Part shown: positions 42,601 through 55,500 of the stretch, piece after piece
How the letters are laid out: each line of letters opens with the position of its first letter
Numbering within the stretch: position 1 is the first letter of the stretch
DNA from: Brasenia schreberi
Taxonomy: Eukaryota > Streptophyta > Magnoliopsida > Nymphaeales > Cabombaceae
Assembly (NCBI GenBank): GCA_036023115.1
Contig: JAYKKT010000080.1
Location: 12,392,001-12,456,000, forward strand
Length of the DNA stretch: 64,000 nt
Reading direction: 5' to 3'
The notes under the pieces: model-generated
The model's input: only the letters and a program-made list of their open reading frames with translations
Database searches by the model: none
What the model was told of the DNA's origin: nothing
Program-made: the position numbers and the translations under genes

Positions 42601-45600
42601 TACACCTCATCAGCATAATGCAAGAAAGTCTGAAAAAGAATACAACATTTAGGGCATACATAGGTAACTGAGAAGTACCAACTTCTAAAGGAATGAAGAA
42701 ACTATACCTCGTTTCTCGTTCTCTCCAAGGATGACGGACCCACGGGAAGAAGTTGGCTCTCCAAAAACCTGACATCAGAATCTGCAGGTTCTGCTGAAGG
42801 CATTGTTTCATCATGATACCTCAATCCATCATGCGGAACATGTATGGTATCCCAACTTGAAGGTTGAACCCTCAAAAGCTTGACCACAAAAACAGTTTCT
42901 TTTCCCTTGTCACCAACACTCCTAAAGCTAATGGAAACAAATGGCAATTGAAGATCTCCAATAGAGTTAAACTCCACTGAAAAAATTGGATCTCTGGATT
43001 CCTCAAGTGTAGGAATGTTTGAAAGAACTGAACATAAAAGAGCTACAGCATGCCCTAGACATCCTTCAAACAGCAAAATCCTAAAAGCACACTTATTTAC
43101 CATCATAATTTCCAAATGAACTTTGGGCCACACTGGAAATATACTACCAAAATTAAGAAGAACAAGAGTACTACAAAACCCAAAGCCATCCAATATGGCT
43201 CTTGGATCAAAAGCCCAAAGAGTTGGAATGCTTAGGATTAGTCTCAGTTGATCTGAATTGACTAAAGCAGAGGGAAGCACAGACATCACACCCTTCTCTA
43301 AAAGCAAAACAGGAGTGTCATGAGGAACAGAGTTTCCCTTTAAACCTGATAAATTTTCAAAACAAGCCAGCTTCTGTTTTAGGTTTTGTATGCATGAATT
43401 TTGCAAGAAGCTTCGTGAAGGCAATGAGCTACAGTCAGGTGACAACAGTTCAACTCCTTCACCAGATCCTAAAGAGCCTTCACAAGCAGGTTCTTGATCC
43501 ATGGCATCAGAAAACTGCTCCCTTTTTCTGCGGAGACGCCTCCTGAAGTAAACAAGAGAAACTTTTCTCTTTTTAGAAAATGAATCATATTGTACCCCAT
43601 CCCTTCCACCACCACTATCTACTGCAATCTCATTCAATTGCAATGGAATATTCTGGACAGGTTCATTTCGCTCAATAACTCCAACCATAGAAACGGACTG
43701 CTTTCCTTTCTTGTCAATGATGGGATCCTTTGCTGACACGGATTTAGGCAAGTTTTTCCCAGAAAGACTTGATTTTTTCTTCTTTTTTGTTATACCCAGA
43801 GGAGATGAATTTGTTCTAGAAGAAGACCGTGCCAACCAAGATATTATCGGCTCTGAGTCTAAACATACACCTGTACCCCCATTCATTTTTGAGCTACAGT
43901 TCTCTACACTAACATGTTTTCCATCTGAAGCATCATTTTCAAATGGACTACAAACAACATGATCAAGTTCACCTTTGCATAGCAAAAGCTCAAATCTCTC
44001 TGACCCAAGGGAGAGCCATTCTTCATCACGATCATCATACTGAATATAGTGCAAGTTGCTTTCAGGGTTGTAACCTTTTATGTCACCGTAATACCATTGT
44101 TCATCCAGTGGCCAGAAAACCTTGACTCTCTTATTTACAACCCAATAAGCATCTGTTTCTCTGTATCTGATGTCAACAAATCGCCGCCGCTGCCTTTTAA
44201 TGAACTGTTTATCCTTCTGATTCCTAGGTCTAAGAACCCTAGGGTGTCCATCTGAAGAGGAGAAATTCCTCTTATCCAAAGAACTGTGGCCAATATTCTT
44301 AAAATTTTGATGAAAAAGTCGAGAGAACGGGGACTCATTTGCAGAATGTCGGACTGTAGGTGAATGACTCCCGGCAAAGCCGTTACAGCTTGAATTAAAC
44401 CTTGAGGAGAGCATTTGAGCAGCATTCTGCTCAAGATTTTCTTGCTCAGCAGTCTGATAAGATATCAGATTACTCGAGTCCTCAAGATAATCAAGGCCAA
44501 CATTCAGATGCTTTTCCCAATCTGTAGGTAACTTCTTAACTGTGGGAACATCAGTATCCAAAGACAGTAGATTCCCAGCACTAGCTTGTGAAGATTCAAC
44601 AAGTTTAAGGGACTTTTCAACTTCTTGTTCTTTGGAATCAACAGATAATATCTTCCCAGAACCTCCAGCACGGTCAGCAGCTTCATGGGCAGAATCTTGA
44701 CCCACCTTGAGGGAATGGTCAGATTGTGCACTTGCACGGATCTCTGGCTCACTTAAATGCTCTGCAGAACCAAAAGTTGAAGCCTCTTTACTATCCTTGT
44801 GAGAATTTTCAACAATTGGTTTCACTTCCTCCTTGGACGTGCCATCTTTATGTGACACTGGTTTCGTGCCATCTTTAGGTGATACTGATTTCCTATGGCT
44901 ATTTTTGCTTTTCAGCCTCTTTGGAATTGAACTACAACCAGCTTCCGTCACAGTAAGCCCACTGCTTTCAGGTTGATCTACTCTCTTCGAAATCTTCTGC
45001 CTCTTATTGAACAATGAGTTTATTAATGGGCCAGATTCATCATTTGAGGTAACGAGCAGACAGTCGCTGCTGCACCTGGAATGATTCTTTGACTGGAGAG
45101 AACTTTCCGAACTGCTAAAGATTTTCGGCCTTGAAGATTCTATTGGTTTCACAGTGTGATTCCCATAACTGAAAGCAGTCCCACCTTCAACGTGAGGCTT
45201 TTCCAAACCCAAACCTTTGCCATCTTTCTTAATGCTGAGATTGATTACATCTACACTCTTTGAGGCATGAGGCAACTGATCCAAGTTATGAAAATCATCA
45301 GTTGATCCAGATATAGAGCGCCTTTTGCCAACCACTCTCGATCTCTTTTTTGAAGGACCAATGAAATTGACACAAAAATTACCACCGCTGCCTCCATCCT
45401 TTCGCTTCTTGAAAACTGGCTCCAGAAAACTCAAGCTTTTTTCTTTCCTCTTCCTCGATCTCCTGACGTCACCATCACTCTTCAATGCACTGGACGCTCC
45501 AACATTCCTCATCCACAACCTGTGATTTCCCTTTATGGCATTTCCTAATCTTACATCACCAATTCCGCAATCCCCGGTACTAGCCCAAGAACTATTTGCA

Positions 45601-45971
45601 TGTCTTCTCTTCAAAAATCCACGCTTCTTCTTCAAGATGCCAGCCCCATTAAACAAGCCACCCAAATTTCCACTGGCAGAAACCCCGGAACCTTCAGTAT
45701 GGCTTCCAACAGATGCATTTGGACTCTTTTTCAAAACTCTGTTCTCATGGCCGCCATCAAAGACACTAGATTCGTTAGAAACCCTACCCTTTGCAGTGAA
45801 TCTACTCGAAGACAAACTACGGATCCTCTTCGAGTTCTTGCTAACGGTGCCCAAATCTAGGTTGCCATTTCCCGACACTAGAGGGCTCTCGGGGTGAAAA
45901 TTCACAACCTCCAGGGTACTAGACGACTTGGATTTTCCAGAAACACGCGCACTCTCGACGTTATCGTCCAT
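39613..45971 (-). CDS. Enhancer-of-polycomb-related chromatin protein (4 coding exons)
   Basis: Minus-strand exons 45971-42708, 42629-40908, 40663-40411 and 40169-39613 join in frame (GT-AG at all three introns) to 1,931 residues. A TAG lies directly before the ATG. The first ~590 residues are a basic, serine-rich low-complexity region with nuclear-signal-like KKRSRVVGKRR. A Tudor-like module follows (WVVNKRVKVFWPLDEQWYYG, then IQYDDRDEEWLSL, about residues 595-665). Exon 2 holds the EPL1 domain (PGVHLIEEGEVDPLAVPFAR to DVGPFDIMNAIYEHWRLKR, about 1531-1660). Exon 3 continues PPLWEQYQRQLKEWE, and exon 4 ends with a basic helix. By recall it corresponds to Arabidopsis EPCR-type proteins (At4g32620), members of PEAT chromatin complexes. 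It is longer than that protein (~1,540). Confidence 0.92.
40170..40410 (-). other. Intron 3 of the enhancer-of-polycomb gene
   Basis: Donor GTAAGT after 40411 (phase 1), acceptor ACCAG before 40169; the join gives H-F-N-G-R-K-M. Confidence 0.85.
40664..40907 (-). other. Intron 2 of the enhancer-of-polycomb gene
   Basis: Donor CAG|GTGAGA after 40908, acceptor TTGATGCAG before 40663; the join gives RQLQ-PPLWEQY. Confidence 0.85.
42630..42707 (-). other. Intron 1 of the enhancer-of-polycomb gene (78 bp)
   Basis: Donor GAG|GTATAG after 42708, acceptor TTCTTTTTCAG before 42629; the join gives RNE-TFLHYADEVYRSF. Confidence 0.85.
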
Positions 45972-46620
45972 CTAGGAGACCCTCCACACGCACAAAAAAG
46001 CGAGTCCCCGGCGTACTCACCCATCATACATCTTCATGCACAGATGAGAGCCTACCTACAGATCACTTATCACACATCAAAAACCACACCTTTAAGAAGC
46101 ATAAAGAAAACCAGAACATCCATTACGAGAATCAATCAAACGCAATCAATCGCAAAAAACACCGATGGGTTCCCTAACAACCGTAACGTAATACGTAAAC
46201 AAAGAGGCATAAATCTTGCCAGATCTAAGTTTTCACAAGCAAACGAAAGGAAAACCCCAAATAGAAAGAGGACGGTGAATGAAGAAAACACTCAATTTCC
46301 CACCATACCTTGTCACAAGGATACCCTCAGAAAGACTATCCCATCGATAAGATGAAGTGGTTCGTCAGATCCAGGACGAACAAACCGATTTCCGCCTTCA
46401 ATTTCACGAAAATCCGCGATTTCTACGGTGGGTTTCACCCGAAATCGAGAAGGAAGGAAAACTAGGGTTAGGGTTAGGGTTCGTATCTGATATTTTCGCC
46501 CTCTTTAATTTTTCCCCTTTTCCCCTTTGGGCGCCTTTTTCAACTCAACTGCATCACGCGAAGAGTCCGACTTGTTTCGTCCGCCAGATGAAATTTGGAC
46601 GGTCAAGATGACTAAAAAGG
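45972..46620 (-). promoter_or_regulatory. 5' leader / promoter of the enhancer-of-polycomb gene
   Basis: Less AT-rich than flanking DNA. Contains the telobox cluster. A leader intron is possible but no junction is certain. Confidence 0.5.
46462..46482 (-). promoter_or_regulatory. Triple telobox in the 5' flank of the enhancer-of-polycomb gene
   Basis: Three consecutive plant telomere-type units (AACCCTA on minus, TAGGGTT on plus) about 490 bases before the start codon, in the promoter or leader. Teloboxes bind TRB-type Myb proteins in plants. It is far too short to be an interstitial telomere. Confidence 0.8.
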
Positions 46621-48365
46621 GACGACCGGACGCCAAGTCATAACCCGGATTCCACTATTTCAGGAAGTAGTACGACGGAATGGACGGTTTAGATCATCTT
46701 GGAGTTGCAGATGAGCGGTCATCATTAGGAGTTAGAGTACGAAGAGGTGGGTCCCGCAGGTTGGTATAAAACAACTCTTCGCCCTCTTTTTTCCACTTTA
46801 TGGTTTTAGCTTTACCTTTAGGTTGATCATCAATTAAGTGAGTTTACCCAATTAATCCCTTGTTTTTCCTTTTTCAAATTAACCCCCTAGATTTTGTTTG
46901 CTTATTGTGTAGTTATAACATTCTTTGAAAAAGTGAAAGTACTTTATTTTATATAAGTACACTTAATCATATTATATAAGTCGGGTGTAAGAAAAGTCTT
47001 AATGTACATAATTTTGGTTATGAATGTATTTAGTGAGGCTTTGCCTAAGTCTTATTACTAGATTTTCTTATGCTTCTCTCTCTCTTGTAGCTTGAACCGA
47101 CTAGTGAAGTGGCCACCTCTTTTTCTTCTTGTCATCAACATCCACCCGTCGTTGCTTCTCTTTGTCTCCTCTCCCTACTCTCTCCCCTATATTCCAAACA
47201 CGTTAATGTTTCACTCTTCTTTCATTTCCTTTCTTTCTTGACTCGGGAAAAACAAAAAAAAAGAGAGATGCATGCTTGACATGTTTCCTTTATATAGGAG
47301 GTATATACGAGATTGTGGCTCTTTGAGTGCCACTGATAGAGAGAGAGAAAGTATAGTTTACTTAGCAAAGATAACTTGAGATTTTCAAGAATAAAGAGTG
47401 TACACTTAGTAAAAGAAGTGTGTATTTAGTATACCCTTTTTAAATTATAAAATATTTTCTTTATAAAATATCATTTTTATTAATAAATTCTTTTTTATTT
47501 GCACTCATAGTGTTAGCTTCTTTAACAAGATACTTGCATTTCTTCTTTGTTCTTAAGAATAGTTTTTAAGAATTGGATATGTTTTATTTGCTTGAACACC
47601 AATCTTAGCTTTGGGGAACCATGCATTAATTTGACATATTTATCATTCAGTTGTTTCATTATCTCTTTGCTTTGATGTTCATTTTGTGAACAATAACCGG
47701 TGGTAGTAGGTTTCTCAATTTTAAGAGTAAAATGAGAAAAGGTTACCAGTCTAGAGCATGCATAAGGCTTGGGTATCCGTAAGGTTTCACCCCTTTAATT
47801 TTGAGGCCATAAGTACAAATAAGAGAAATAAGAGTCCTCTTTTGCTTTTCTAAAAAATCTTAGCTTATGGGAATCATGCATTAATTTGACATATTTATCA
47901 TTCAATTGCTTCATATTGCTCTTTGTTTTGATGTTCATTTAGTGAATTATTACCGGTAGTAGGTTTAAATTTTTAAGAGGAAAATGAGAAAAAAATGTTA
48001 CTTGTCTGGAGCTTACATAAAGATTGGGTGCTCCAAAGGTTTACCCCCCTTTTTTTATGTCATAAATGCAATAAGAGTGCTCTTTTTTTTTTCCCAAACA
48101 CGTTTGTAATTTTATAAATGATTCTAATACCACCAAAAAGTGAAAAGTGAGTATCACAATCGACTGTCATACATAGAAAACATCAGTTTATAGAGAGAGA
48201 GGCCAACGATCATGATGGGAGAGCAAAGACAATGCTGACAACATGTGTCATGAGTCATGTGTATCTATCTATCTATCTATATATATACATATAATTCATG
48301 ATCGGAGAGCAAAGACAATGCTAACAACGTGTGTCTGTATCACCAGGTGCCAAGAATTACACTTG
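46621..48365. other. Intergenic DNA with local duplications
   Basis: No gene. Holds a diverged ~260-bp tandem duplication (47605-47840 and 47865-48090) and a shorter duplication flanking a TCTA/TATA microsatellite (48213-48250 and 48298-48337). Confidence 0.5.
47605..48090. repeat. Diverged ~260-bp tandem duplication
   Basis: Both halves share CATGCATTAATTTGACATAT, ATTTATCATTCA, TTTTGATGTTCATTT, GTAGTAGGTTT, AAAATGAGAAAA and a CAATAAGAGTGCTCTTTT-like end in the same order, with small indels. Confidence 0.8.
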
Positions 48366-49110
48366 TGTAAACACCCCGATATCCCACGAATTTCTCAAAT
48401 TCATCTGGTTTTGTAAAAGCAACCCCAAAGGGCTATTTTGAGTCTGGAAACCCAGGAGCCTTCCAGACAACCCTGTACATATATTTTGAACTCTATATTT
48501 CGAAAACATACAATATGGCTTTTAAAACCTTTTTAAAACATGTTTTGGAACCCCGAAGCAGCTTGGCCTAATCCAGACAGGACCAAGAGAGCTAAGAAGA
48601 GCCCAGAACCGGAGCACCTGTCGAGCCCGGCACAACAACTCTTATATCAAATCCATACCCCCAGGATCTCGAACGTCCAAGACCCTGTTATCATCAAAAC
48701 CTTGTTTGAAGTCATCTCCGGAAGGCGAAAACAGAGGCGGACGATCATGTTGGCGAAGAGGGATAAAAGGAAAGACTTAGGCACGTGCAAATCCACGTGA
48801 TCTAAAATATGCAACCGCATCTAAAAGACCCGAATTAGACACCTCGAACCGCTTCGTAGACTTTCTATCCCAAAACTCGATTTTTGTAAAGCGTACAGAC
48901 TGACCCTTGCGCATCGGTGCAAGAAGGTCTGCGACGACAAGAGCTCACTTGCTCACAGTCACCACGATTAGAAGTCAGTTTTAAATATATTTCGCTAGCT
49001 TAGGTAAGCTAGCTGGCATGCTCTATTTGCATAAATAGGCCTTAGACGCACGAGAGGATCCACTCCAAGCCCTGAAAAGGTGAGAAGCAGGGATTTTTCA
49101 CGCGTCTACA
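48366..49110 (+). repeat. Left LTR (745 bp, lacks 2.7 kb present in right LTR)
   Basis: Matches the first ~394 and last ~350 bases of the right LTR but lacks everything between; the join is at 48759/48760. TATA-like ATAAATAGG at 49031-49039 lies about 70 bases before its end, implying a very short R-U5. Confidence 0.92.
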
Positions 49111-49115
49111 GAGAT

Positions 49116-49133
49116 TGGCACGCCCGGTGGGAC
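49116..49133 (+). promoter_or_regulatory. Primer-binding site
   Basis: TGGCACGCCCGGTGGGAC, five bases after the left LTR, begins TGG as expected for pairing with a tRNA CCA end. The tRNA identity is not assigned. Confidence 0.75.
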
Positions 49134-49254
49134 GTGAGCCTTTCAAAAATCGAGTTTTTTTTAAATAGAAGTCTTGCGAAAATTTTGTAAAAGGTGTCAT
49201 TTTAACTTGTTTTCTTTGCTTGTACTTAGGACATTTTCAAAAAGCTTGAAAAGC

Positions 49255-49497
49255 ATGTCAAAATCCAATCCAAGTGAAGTGTCGAGCCAAGGCTCATGCG
49301 CATCAAGTTCTCACTCTAGGAGGATTTTCAAAAACAAAATAAAACTAGATGAAATCGAGGACTTGAGAAGGGAGTTTGAGGCCAAAATCGATGCTCTCAG
49401 CCAAGAGGCTGAAGTAGGCGATTCATGTTCATCAAACGGTGAACAAAGGCCTAAAAAGAAATCTGAAAAACCTCGCAAGCACAAAAGGCCTCCGTAA
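49255..49497 (+). CDS. Short leader ORF before gag (80 residues)
   Basis: Starts at ATG 49255 (MSKSNPSEVSSQG). It is charged, with a coiled-coil-like LDEIEDLRREFEAKIDALSQ, and ends in a lysine-rich RKHKRPP. Its TAA overlaps the ATG of the next gag frame by one base (TAATG at 49495-49499). Either the natural start of gag interrupted by a shift, or a real two-ORF arrangement with reinitiation. Confidence 0.6.
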   Translation: MSKSNPSEVSSQGSCASSSHSRRIFKNKIKLDEIEDLRREFEAKIDALSQEAEVGDSCSSNGEQRPKKKSEKPRKHKRPP

Positions 49498-50549
49498 TGG
49501 AAGGCAACCAATACCACGAGTTCTTCACACAAAAGGACCGTAAAGCCCTACAGCAGTTGCTGAAAGGGCAGAATAAAGAGAAAAGAAACTACGCCCTGTC
49601 TGATTTCCTTCCTATGGATTACGAAACAGACAGTGACGATGAAATACCGAACTTCCATCGGTATGATGGCATGGGAGACCCTAGGTCTCACTTGCAGCTT
49701 TTCTCGTGTCGAGCCCATAAGAAGAAAAAAGACTCGATGAAATGGGTGTATTGGTTCCCTTTATCCCTTAAAGGCACAGCTGCCAAATGGCTGGCTTCCT
49801 ACGACTTAAGCCAGTTCGCTACTTTTGAAGAGTTAGCGAACTGCTTCATGCAAAGATTTGCACACAACGTAGAAGTCACGCCGACTCTGAATACCTTAAG
49901 GGATACAAAGCAAGGCATGAACGAAGACGTACATGCCTTCATTATAAGATGGAGGTCGCTTTTGAGCCAAGTGTGAGAGCCCATATCCGAAGGATGCGCA
50001 GTCATGCTCATCCTGGATAACTTTAAAAGCGAGTTAAAAACCCTTCTCTCACTCCATGAGATCTCAACTTTCCATAAGTTGATAAAAAAGGCCTCTCTTT
50101 TCGAAACCAACTTGCGAAAAGGGACATACGATCACTTGTGGAAAGGAAGTGTCGTTCCAAAAACCCGCTTGGAAAAGCCCATCACATACGGGCTACCCAC
50201 GATGGACAAAGGGGCAAAGCCACATAAAATCGCCAATGTCCGGGTAGATCCAGGCATGGCGGGCACTTCTAAAAATTTCGAAAAGATAGAAAATAAGAGG
50301 GAGCAAAATTTTCAAAAACCGATTGAAAAACGGGAGTACACTCCGTTGAGGCAGCCTGTGTCGGAGGTCCTAGACCTCCTACTTGCCCGGGGCATGATAG
50401 AACTCCCTGAAATCCCCGAAGGAGTCACTTCCAAAGGGGGGTATTTAAACCGATTTTGTAAGTATCATCGGCTCAAAGGCCATGATACTAAACGCTGCTT
50501 CTCCCTCTTAAATAAAATTGAGAACTTGATAGCAGAAGGCCGGCTCTAG
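49497..50549 (+). pseudogene. Gypsy gag with one in-frame stop
   Basis: Frame from ATG 49497 contains the retrotransposon gag core (HRYDGMGDPRSHLQLFSCRA, WFPLSLKGTAAKWLASYDLS, FEELANCFMQRF, GMNEDVHAFIIRWRSL). A TGA at 49974-49976 interrupts it; the same frame resumes and includes a zinc-knuckle-like CKYHRLKGHDTKRC (about 50458-50499) before a stop at 50549. Gag packages element RNA. The single stop suggests recent inactivation. Confidence 0.85.
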
Positions 50550-50756
50550 GTCATTGCAGAACCTGAGCCACCTCAAGCTATCTTCAAGGAACCCTTTCCC
50601 AAACACGCCAGTGGCAGTGGGAAAGGAAATGAGGTATGAACCCTCACCATTTCCAAGGAACTAGCCCAAAAACCAGAACCTGGTCGACCCACTTGTGCGC
50701 CCATTCTTGTACTATACAAGAAGCCCGCCCAAGTCGTCATTCGGGGACCACCAAAA

Positions 50757-52107
50757 GTGGAATCCTCGGTAAAATCAGTTTTGAAAACCCAAGGTTCTCC
50801 TCAGCTCATCCTTAGAGCCAAATTTAGCGCGAACCCTAGGCTGGTCGTGGGGGAAGTCACTAGATCCGGGAGGATCTATCAACCCCCGCACCTTCAAGGT
50901 GCTCAAAAGGTGGTCAGTGTGCCTGGCTCCTCAAAAGCATGTATCCCTAGTGTTCTGCCGAAAGCAGATAAGGACAAAGTCATCCTAAATCCTTATGACT
51001 TTGAAAACCACCTTTCAAAGATTCCTATTTACATGTCTATCTTAGAGCTTATACAAACCTCGCCTAGGCATAGACTTGTGTTAGAGAAAATTCTAGAAAG
51101 GGCCAAGGTTGATTCGAACATAAGTCTGAAATCCTTGTCTGCCCAAGTGACTTTATTAGGAGCATTCGGAAGATGATATAGATAGACCCTACGAAATCCA
51201 TAACCAGGCCCTGCATATCGAGGTAGTTCTAAACAACCACTCTCTGGACAGGTGCCTAGTCGATGGTGGAGGAGAGCTCAACATCCTTCCATTTCATGTG
51301 GCATACAAAATCGGAGTCACCTTGACTTCAGTGAACCCAAGCCCCATCATTATCATTGGATACGATGGGAATGCGTCTAGACCTTTAGGATCCATCGAAC
51401 TCCCAATGGAAACGGGAGGGATCGAACACACGGGGGTGTTCCATGTCTTGGACATCTACTCCCATTATAACCTGTTGCTGGGAAGGCCCTGGATATACAG
51501 TTTGTGCGTTATGCCATCCACCTTCCACAAGTGTATCAAGATTCCTTTTAGGGACCAGGTCGTAGTGATCCTAGGTGAGAGTCACCCACAGCTTCAGGGG
51601 ATCATAAACTCCCCTTGTTTATCAAGCTCCCATGCCCATGAGGCTAACCTGGGGCAAATTATGGTTGAGCCACCTCGGCTCGTGTTGAACAACCCTAGGA
51701 AGGTTGTATGTGTGAAGGGGCCGCCCAAAGCAGGCCCCCTCCCGACTCTAATCCTTCTAGGAAAACCCAAGCGTTCCTTATTTCCAAAGCCCCTGGACAA
51801 GAGGCCATATGAACACAATATGGACGATAGCATGTTCCAGGACCACGACTTATATCAAACCTTTTCAAAAAACAAAAAGTCGTGGAACATGTTGTTGAAC
51901 ATGGGCTACACGCCCTACAAGAGTCTAGGGGCACAGAACCAGGGTCTCCTAGAGCCCATCCTTCCTAGGGCCAATCCAAGCCGATATAGGATCGGCTATA
52001 CTCTTCGAATACCGCCGGAGCCACCCCCTGTGACCACCTGGGTCAAGGGTGCCCCGGAGCCTGTCTTAGAAAAGACCTACGATTTAGATCTCCTATTCCG
52101 AGTCTAA
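50757..52107 (+). pseudogene. Gag-pol spacer and aspartic protease
   Basis: 50757-51176 (frame 3) contains the pre-protease helical region (FENHLSKIPIYMSILELIQT). A shift near 51165 moves to frame 1, where from 51169 the protease reads LVDGGGELNILPF followed by IIGYDGNASRPLGSI and LLLGRPWIY. The D-G-G in place of D-S/T-G resembles the Tat variant DGGS. Ends with a TAA at 52105-52107. Confidence 0.75.
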
Positions 52108-52511
52108 CCCGTAGTGTTTTCCCTTTGTAGGTATGACGGAAGATCCCTTTTCTAAAAAATACAAAAACATTTGAAAAGCTTAAAATCAAAAAAATCGAAA
52201 AACAAGAAAAACCAAAAACAATGGAAAAACAAAAACTCGAAAATAGAGTACTTTGTATAGTTCCCAAGGTTCTTGTTTTACAAAAAACCAAAAAAATCAA
52301 AAATTTGGAAAATACCAAAAAGATTTTGTATATAGCTGCTCCTGGTAGGACTTTGGCAAAAGAAAAGGATTTCGAAAGAAACGTTGTCTGCATAGGCAGA
52401 CCAAAAATTTCGAAATCACTTGAAAATCCAAGTACAAAACCAGGTCATTTTGAAAACCACGCATCAAATTCCCTCGAGTCTATAGCCCACGAGAATGATT
52501 AAAGCACAGAA

Positions 52512-55500
52512 GTGGATCCCCTTGAGGAAGATCCCACTTTTGAGCTCCCAGAATTTCATAAAATTCTCGATTTTGAAAAACCTTCCCAATCAGTAGGAGG
52601 AGATTTCATAGAGGTGAACCTAGGGGATGATTTCAATCCCAAAACCATCAAAATAGGCGCATGCTTGCATGAAACTGAAAAGTTAGCATTCATTGCATTT
52701 TTACGAACCTATTTAGATGTGTTTGCATGGACGTATGAAGACATGCCGGGCATAGATCCCAGCATTGTCAAGCATCGTCTTCCCTTAGATGCAGGTGTAA
52801 AACCCATAAAGCAGAAGCTTAGGAAAATACACCCGAATGTACACACGCAAGTCAAAGAGGGTTTAGAAGATCTGCTAAAAGCCGGATTTATAAAACCCAT
52901 TGCGTATTCTGATTGGTTATCAAATATCGTTGTGGTTCGAAAAACCAATGGGAAAATTCGAATATGCATCGATTTCAGAAACCTAAATAAAGCCACTCCA
53001 AAGGATAATTATCCTTTACCAAACATAGATTTGATAGTCGATAGTACTGCAAATCATGAAATATTTTCATTCATGGATGGTTATTCAGGCTATAATCAAA
53101 TCAAACTAAGTCCACGAGATCAGGGTAAGACCGCCTTCACAACCCCATGGGGCACGTACTGCTATACAGTCATGCCCTTTGGTTTGAAAAATACCGGCGC
53201 AACATACCAACGAGCCATGACCACGATCTTCCATGATCAAATTCATGAGCTTGTAGAAGTGTATGTAGATGATCTCTTGGCGAAATCCAAAACCCGATGC
53301 ACCCATATCGAATGTTTACAAAAGATTTTCGAAAGGCTTAGGCTTTACAAAGTAAAGCTAAACCCTCAAAAATGTATGTTCGGGGTAGAATCAGGGAAGC
53401 TTCTAGGCTTTATGGTGAGCCAAAGGGGAATAGAAGTCGACCCCTCTAAGTGTCGAGCCATCATAGACATGGCTCCACCCTCCAATCTCACCCAAATCCG
53501 TAGCCTCCAGGGTCGCTTACAATCCGTTCGCCGATTCATATCGAATCTGGCAACTAGATGCGAACCCTTCAACAAACTATTGAGGAATGACACAAAATTC
53601 TTATGGGATGACGAATGCCAAAAGTCCTTCAAGAGACTGAAGGCATACTTGGTTAATCCCCCCGTTTTGAATCCTCCAAAGCAAGGAAAACCGCTTTTAT
53701 TATACATCTCCGTGCATGCAAATGCTTTAGGAGCCCTGTTGGCTCAATACGAGGATGACACCCATAAGGAGTATGCCATCTACTATATTTCGAAAACTCT
53801 CTTGGCTTATGAACGAAATTATCAAGCCATGGAGAAGACGTGCTTGGCCCTAGCCTGGGCCTGCCAGAAATTCTGGTATTATTTCCTAGATCATGAGATC
53901 TGGATAGTGTCCAAGCTTGATCCAATCAAGCACTTGTTCGAAAAACCCATTCTCACGGGTAGATTGGGCAAATGGCAACTCCTTCTAATGGAGTATGATC
54001 TGAAATACCATCACCAGATCTCCATTAAGGGGCAAGCCCTAGCAGATTACGTGGTTGAATTCCCCTTAGAGGACGCATATCCCACTCTTGTCGAAATGCC
54101 TGATGAAGGCATATTGCAAAACCATTTTCAAAACCACATTTTGGCAAATTCTTTCGAAAACCAAGTGTGGAAGATGCACTTCGATGGGGCACGAAACCAA
54201 CGAGGGGCTGGTGCTGGCGTCATCCTAATCTCCCCTGAAAAGGGCGAGATTCCCATAGCAGTCCGCTTAGATTTCGAATGTTCCAACAACGTAGCCGAGT
54301 ATGAAGTACTCATACAAGGCTTAAGGATTTCGAAAACTCTAGGGGCATCATGCGTCGAGGTCTTTGGAGATTCGCTCCTTTTCATAAACCAGGTTTTGAA
54401 AATTTGGCAAGTACGTAATGAGAAACTACTTCCATATCACGAGTTGGCTACTCGATTGGTCCAATCATTCCAGTCGTGTAAACTCACACACATAGGAAGA
54501 GAGGACAATGGCATCGCCGACGCCCTCTCCTCCTTGGGTTCAGCCCTGAAGGTCGAGCCCATTTCAGGGACCAGATCTTTGGAAATATGGCATGCTCCCC
54601 ACCCATCCACACACGACTTGGATATTTGCCAAAATAACCCAGAGTCTATTGAAAAACCCTGGTTTTATGACATAAAACAATTTTTAGAAAATGGGGGATT
54701 CACCGAGGATGCCACATCCAAAGATAAGGCATTCATTCGTAAGATTTCGACCCGATACACCATTCTGGGTGGGGTCTTATACAAAAAGAGTTTTACCGAC
54801 ATTCTGCTTAGGTGTATCAACCTAGAGGAGGCTAGGATAGTGATGCACGAGTTCCACGATGGAGAATGTGGAGGTCATGTTAATGCCAACATGATGGCGA
54901 TGAAAATACTTAGAGGGGGCTATTTTTGGTCCACCCTGAAAAAGGATTGTCACGATCATGTTAGGAAGTGTCATCCATGTCAAGTGCATGGGCACGCCAT
55001 TCATATCCCATCATCTGCATTGCATTCCGTGGTCAGCCCCTGGCCATTTACCATGTGGGCGTTTGACATCGTAGGCCCAATATTTCCAAAGGCCTCGAAT
55101 GGGCATCAATTTATTTTAGCAGCCATAGAGTATTTCTCCAAGTGGGTGGAAGCCATTTCCCTAACCAATGTGATGGGGCAACATGTAGTGGCTTTCATCC
55201 GGAGGAATATCTTGGTTCGATTTGGGGTTCCACGAGACCTTGTGTCTGATAATGGCACCCCATTCAAGAACGAGCGGATGGTTAAGTTGTGCAACATGTA
55301 TGGCATAACTCACCACTTCTCCTCGCCCTACTACCCTCAAGGCAACGGCCAAGCCGAAGCCACAAACAAGACTCTCATTAACATAATTGAGAAAACCTTA
55401 GAGAAGGGTAGGACGTGGCACGAGAAGCTGGATGAAGCCTTATGGGCTTATAGGACTTCCATCCGGACTCCAACGAATGCCACACCATTCGAATTGGTCT

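Noticed and set aside
46462..46482. Interstitial telomere
   Set aside because: Only three units; it fits a promoter telobox.
45325..46611. Several plus-strand ORFs
   Set aside because: They are antisense shadows of exon 1 and the leader of the enhancer-of-polycomb gene.
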